A DNA stretch of 64,000 bases from Nitrococcus mobilis Nb-231 (lineage in GTDB: Bacteria > Pseudomonadota > Gammaproteobacteria > Nitrococcales > Nitrococcaceae): NCBI RefSeq assembly GCF_000153205.1, contig NZ_CH672427.1:478623-542622 (forward strand), given 5' to 3'. Every line of letters begins with the position of its first letter. Position 1 is the stretch's first letter. The position numbers were made by a program, and so were the translations under genes. Positions 61,517 through 64,000 of this stretch are shown here, piece after piece. The notes under the pieces are model-generated. The model did no database searches, had not been told where the DNA came from, and worked only from the letters and a program-made list of their open reading frames with translations.

Positions 61517-64000
61517 ATGAACAGGGAACGTCGTAGATACCAAAGACACTCGGTGTATTGGGATGCCACCCTTTCCGGTGGTGGTTTTACCGCGGAACCG
61601 ATCACCATACGCGATTTCTGCGCCGGCGGTCTGTTCTTGACCGCGCAGTCCGGCGTATCCGACAGGAAACGATTCTCTGCCGACCACTTGCACGCCGGCG
61701 AACGCGTGGCGGTGCGCTTTACTCACCCAGTGGACGGCACGGAACGCGAGGTCACGGGATCGATCGTGCGGGAGAGTTCGGCCGGGCTCGGGCTGGCGTT
61801 CAGCGCGCCACAACGGGAGTTGGTTACCGCCTTTCATGCCATCGCCACTGATCAATCGCCGGCGAGCGAGCCGCAAGCCTCGAGCGAGCGTACCATAAGT
61901 CGGCTCGCACGCGAGGCTCTGCAGCTCTACCGAGAACAAGCGCAAGGTTTTTTCAGCACGGCCCTCCCCGAGTTCGTCAACCACGCCGGCGACCAGCTTT
62001 TCGAGCGGGCCAGCAACGCGTCCAGCAATGACGAGCAGCATGCCTACTACAGCGGCTTTCGTTATCTGCGTGATGCCCGAGCCGATCTGCCGCAGCAGTT
62101 CGCCGATGAGCTGATGCGGCGCATGACGGAGCTTACCGACGCGAGATTTACTCGCGCATCGAAGCGGATGCCCGAGGTGGTAGACGAGCTGGCCCTGGTG
62201 GACGAGCGCGAATTCGAAGACTGGCTCAATCGCTCCGATGCAATCAACCGTGCCGAGACGCGTTTTGCAATCCCGCTCGTGGCACTCAACCGGCGCTTGT
62301 CCTATATCGTAGGCCACCGCTTGGACGAGCTCAGCAATCCACTGGCCCCGGCCGTCGTCTGCGAAATCCTCTCGACTGTACTGGATTTATCCAAATTCGA
62401 GCGAAAACCCGCTCGAACGCTCCATGAAGCCTTCAGCCAGACGGTAACGATGCGGCTCGGCACTCTCTACGAGGGGCTGAACGCCCGCTTCCACGAGCGC
62501 GGCATTCTGCCCGGCATCGAAAACGAACGCCCGGAAATCCGGGTATCGAGCCCGCCACAAGCGGGCGAGCAAGCGGCAACGCAACCCGAGCTCGATCCCG
62601 ACTCGCAAGCTTGCACGGAAGCCGCATCGGACAGCGAGACCATGCCCGCGCCGCAAGGTCAGCCGCAGCAGGGGTCAGCCGCGCCGATTATCGGCTCATC
62701 ACCATCACCACCACCATCAGCATCACCATCACGGACACTGCCGGCCGCGCGCGAGCTCCTCGCGGCGCGCAATCGCCTGCTCCACCGTGGGCCCTCCCGC
62801 TTCGCAACCGCGGGAGTGAGCACCATACCGGCGCCTGGCGCGCCAACGTTTGCTGCCAGCGAAGTGCTAGGAGCTGTCGATCACCTCCATGCCAACTCCG
62901 AAGAAGCACCGAACGTCACCACAGACGTGAGCCTCATGGAACGGGTGATGGGGCGGTTGCACGCTGATGGTGCTGGGGCGGCTGAAAAGCAACTCGCACC
63001 CGAGACGCACGGCACGGTCGAGTTGCTCGACAATTGGTTCGGTTCGCTGCGGGATGATCCGTTGAACACCCGCTTCCTGCGCGACTGGAGTGGGCGCTTG
63101 GCGATCCTGGCCTTACGCGCCCAGCTCGAAAAAGGCGGGTTTTTGCAAGAGAATCCCCAGCCAATCCATCATTTGCTCAATCAGTTGGATCGCTCCGGCG
63201 TAGCTCTGGCGGTTCTGCGCGGGGCTGAGCAGGATCGCCTGCAGCGCAAGCTCGAGCAGCTGCTGCAACGCGCGCTGAGCGAATCGCGCGAGCAACCGGA
63301 GGTCGTGCGCGAAATCGCCGATGAAATCGCCACTTTGGTCGAACGCCCCCTTAGCACACGTGCGGTCAATATGCAGAAAGTGCTCCAGCAGTGCGAGGGC
63401 ACGCAGAAGTTGGAGCGTGCCAAGCGCTTGGTGAACCAGGAGATCGACAAGCGCGTCGCCGAGCACATGATCCCGAAGCTGCTACTCGGGTTTATCGATC
63501 AAGGGTGGCGTAACCTGCTCGTGCTGGTGAACCTGCGCTCGGGGGTCGACAGCGATCAATGGCGGCGCGGGCTCGCCGTTTTGGACCGGCTCATCGCTGG
63601 GCTCGGTATCGCGGCCGTGAGAGCGCGGCCGATTGCTGAACCGGAGAAAGTGGCCAGCTACATCGAGCGACAGTTGACCGCCTTTGGCCGTTATACCCCC
63701 GAGCTGCAGTCCATTGTCGGCGAGATCCGCGATTACCTGCTCGCGGTCAGGGCACAGGGCCGGGCCCCACGGCCGTTGCCTATGGTCAAGGCCAGGCGAT
63801 CGAACGCCAATGAACTCGCGCTGACCGCCAAAATTAAACCTTACTGGCTCGGCCAGGCCAAACTGCTCGGTGTGGGTGATTGGGTGTTTTTCGCCGGCAA
63901 GGATGGCACTCCCGAACCTTTGCGCCTGCAATGGATCAGCGAAGAGCGGACCCGGTTCGTGTTCGTCAACCGCAGTGGGATCAAGGCCAAAGACATCACC
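61517..64000 (+). CDS. PilZ-DUF1631 protein, 3' partial
   Basis: An open frame of at least 828 codons running off the window. Start ATG 61517 has GAGGTAAAGGG upstream. Residues 1-110 are a PilZ domain with the cyclic-di-GMP pattern RRRYQR and DFCAGGLF. The rest matches DUF1631: YYSGFRYLRDARADLPQQFA, LDLSKFERKP, LLDNWFGSLRDDPLNTRFLR and VNQEIDKRVAEHMIPKLLLG. A Pro/Ser linker (~395-410, SPSPPPPSASPS) separates the parts. DUF1631 proteins are uncharacterised; a c-di-GMP-regulated role is inferred. An HDOD-GGDEF cyclase lies 7 kb away. Confidence 0.88.
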   Translation, partial: MNRERRRYQRHSVYWDATLSGGGFTAEPITIRDFCAGGLFLTAQSGVSDRKRFSADHLHAGERVAVRFTHPVDGTEREVTGSIVRESSAGLGLAFSAPQRELVTAFHAIATDQSPASEPQASSERTISRLAREALQLYREQAQGFFSTALPEFVNHAGDQLFERASNASSNDEQHAYYSGFRYLRDARADLPQQFADELMRRMTELTDARFTRASKRMPEVVDELALVDEREFEDWLNRSDAINRAETRFAIPLVALNRRLSYIVGHRLDELSNPLAPAVVCEILSTVLDLSKFERKPARTLHEAFSQTVTMRLGTLYEGLNARFHERGILPGIENERPEIRVSSPPQAGEQAATQPELDPDSQACTEAASDSETMPAPQGQPQQGSAAPIIGSSPSPPPSASPSRTLPAARELLAARNRLLHRGPSRFATAGVSTIPAPGAPTFAASEVLGAVDHLHANSEEAPNVTTDVSLMERVMGRLHADGAGAAEKQLAPETHGTVELLDNWFGSLRDDPLNTRFLRDWSGRLAILALRAQLEKGGFLQENPQPIHHLLNQLDRSGVALAVLRGAEQDRLQRKLEQLLQRALSESREQPEVVREIADEIATLVERPLSTRAVNMQKVLQQCEGTQKLERAKRLVNQEIDKRVAEHMIPKLLLGFIDQGWRNLLVLVNLRSGVDSDQWRRGLAVLDRLIAGLGIAAVRARPIAEPEKVASYIERQLTAFGRYTPELQSIVGEIRDYLLAVRAQGRAPRPLPMVKARRSNANELALTAKIKPYWLGQAKLLGVGDWVFFAGKDGTPEPLRLQWISEERTRFVFVNRSGIKAKDIT

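Noticed and set aside
62690-62740. CATCACCAT run resembling a polyhistidine tag or simple repeat
   Set aside because: In the real frame it encodes a Ser/Pro linker of the PilZ-DUF1631 protein.

Overview
The window looks like a chromosomal stretch of a high-GC gammaproteobacterium. The housekeeping genes point that way: a DUF2970 protein, PqiABC, a phasin, two DedA proteins, an oligopeptidase B and a PilZ-DUF1631 protein. A PEP-CTERM protein and a phasin suggest an environmental, polyhydroxyalkanoate-storing organism. Species cannot be named from sequence alone. No rRNA, tRNA or CRISPR array was recognised.

Region 1 (1-12.7 kb) is a scrap-yard of accessory DNA. It holds a broken LysR gene, a DUF3313 lipoprotein, an SDR dehydrogenase, a YefM-YoeB module, a HicBA module, an MFS exporter, remnants of two REP-associated (Y1) transposases, an intact IS5-type transposase and a PEP-CTERM protein. 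Two remnants of an integron-type integrase share the same internal deletion. A short repeat recurs four times, mostly just 3' of minus-strand genes, and a 198-bp element is bounded by perfect 20-bp inverted repeats. Several segments are duplicated within the region.

Region 2 (12.7-33.4 kb) is a defence and toxin-antitoxin island. It contains an eroded type I Wadjet system (jetA and jetD internally deleted, jetB missing, jetC without its Walker A half), a PadR-ChrA pair with a 32-bp perfect palindrome, and an apparently intact type I restriction-modification operon (hsdR, hsdM, hsdS) with a fourth, translationally coupled gene of unknown function. It also holds a zeta-toxin pair, a Uma2 nuclease, a PIN-toxin relic whose core is replaced by a 9-bp tandem repeat, a large DUF4062-NB-ARC-TPR protein and a HicB gene with a HicA relic.

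Region 3 (33.5-43.7 kb) begins with a secreted metalloprotease and a partner gene. Then comes a compact cluster that I do not recognise: a sulfotransferase fused to a 2-oxoglutarate oxygenase, a GNAT-like/2OG-oxygenase protein, a DUF1826-like protein, an Asp/Asn beta-hydroxylase-like protein, two glycosyltransferases and a polysaccharide pyruvyltransferase. It could decorate a surface glycan or peptide. Related hicAB relics in the same orientation stand on both sides of regions 3 and its flank (32.9 and 43.5 kb).

Region 4 (43.7-64 kb) is mostly ordinary chromosome: pqiABC, O-acetylhomoserine sulfhydrylase, a ProP-like transporter, arylamine N-acetyltransferase, tandem dedA genes, an HDOD-GGDEF protein, an antitoxin-VapC pair, a DHDPS-family/class II aldolase pair divergent from an XRE-cupin regulator with a perfect operator-like palindrome, a phasin, oligopeptidase B and the start of a PilZ-DUF1631 gene that runs off the window.
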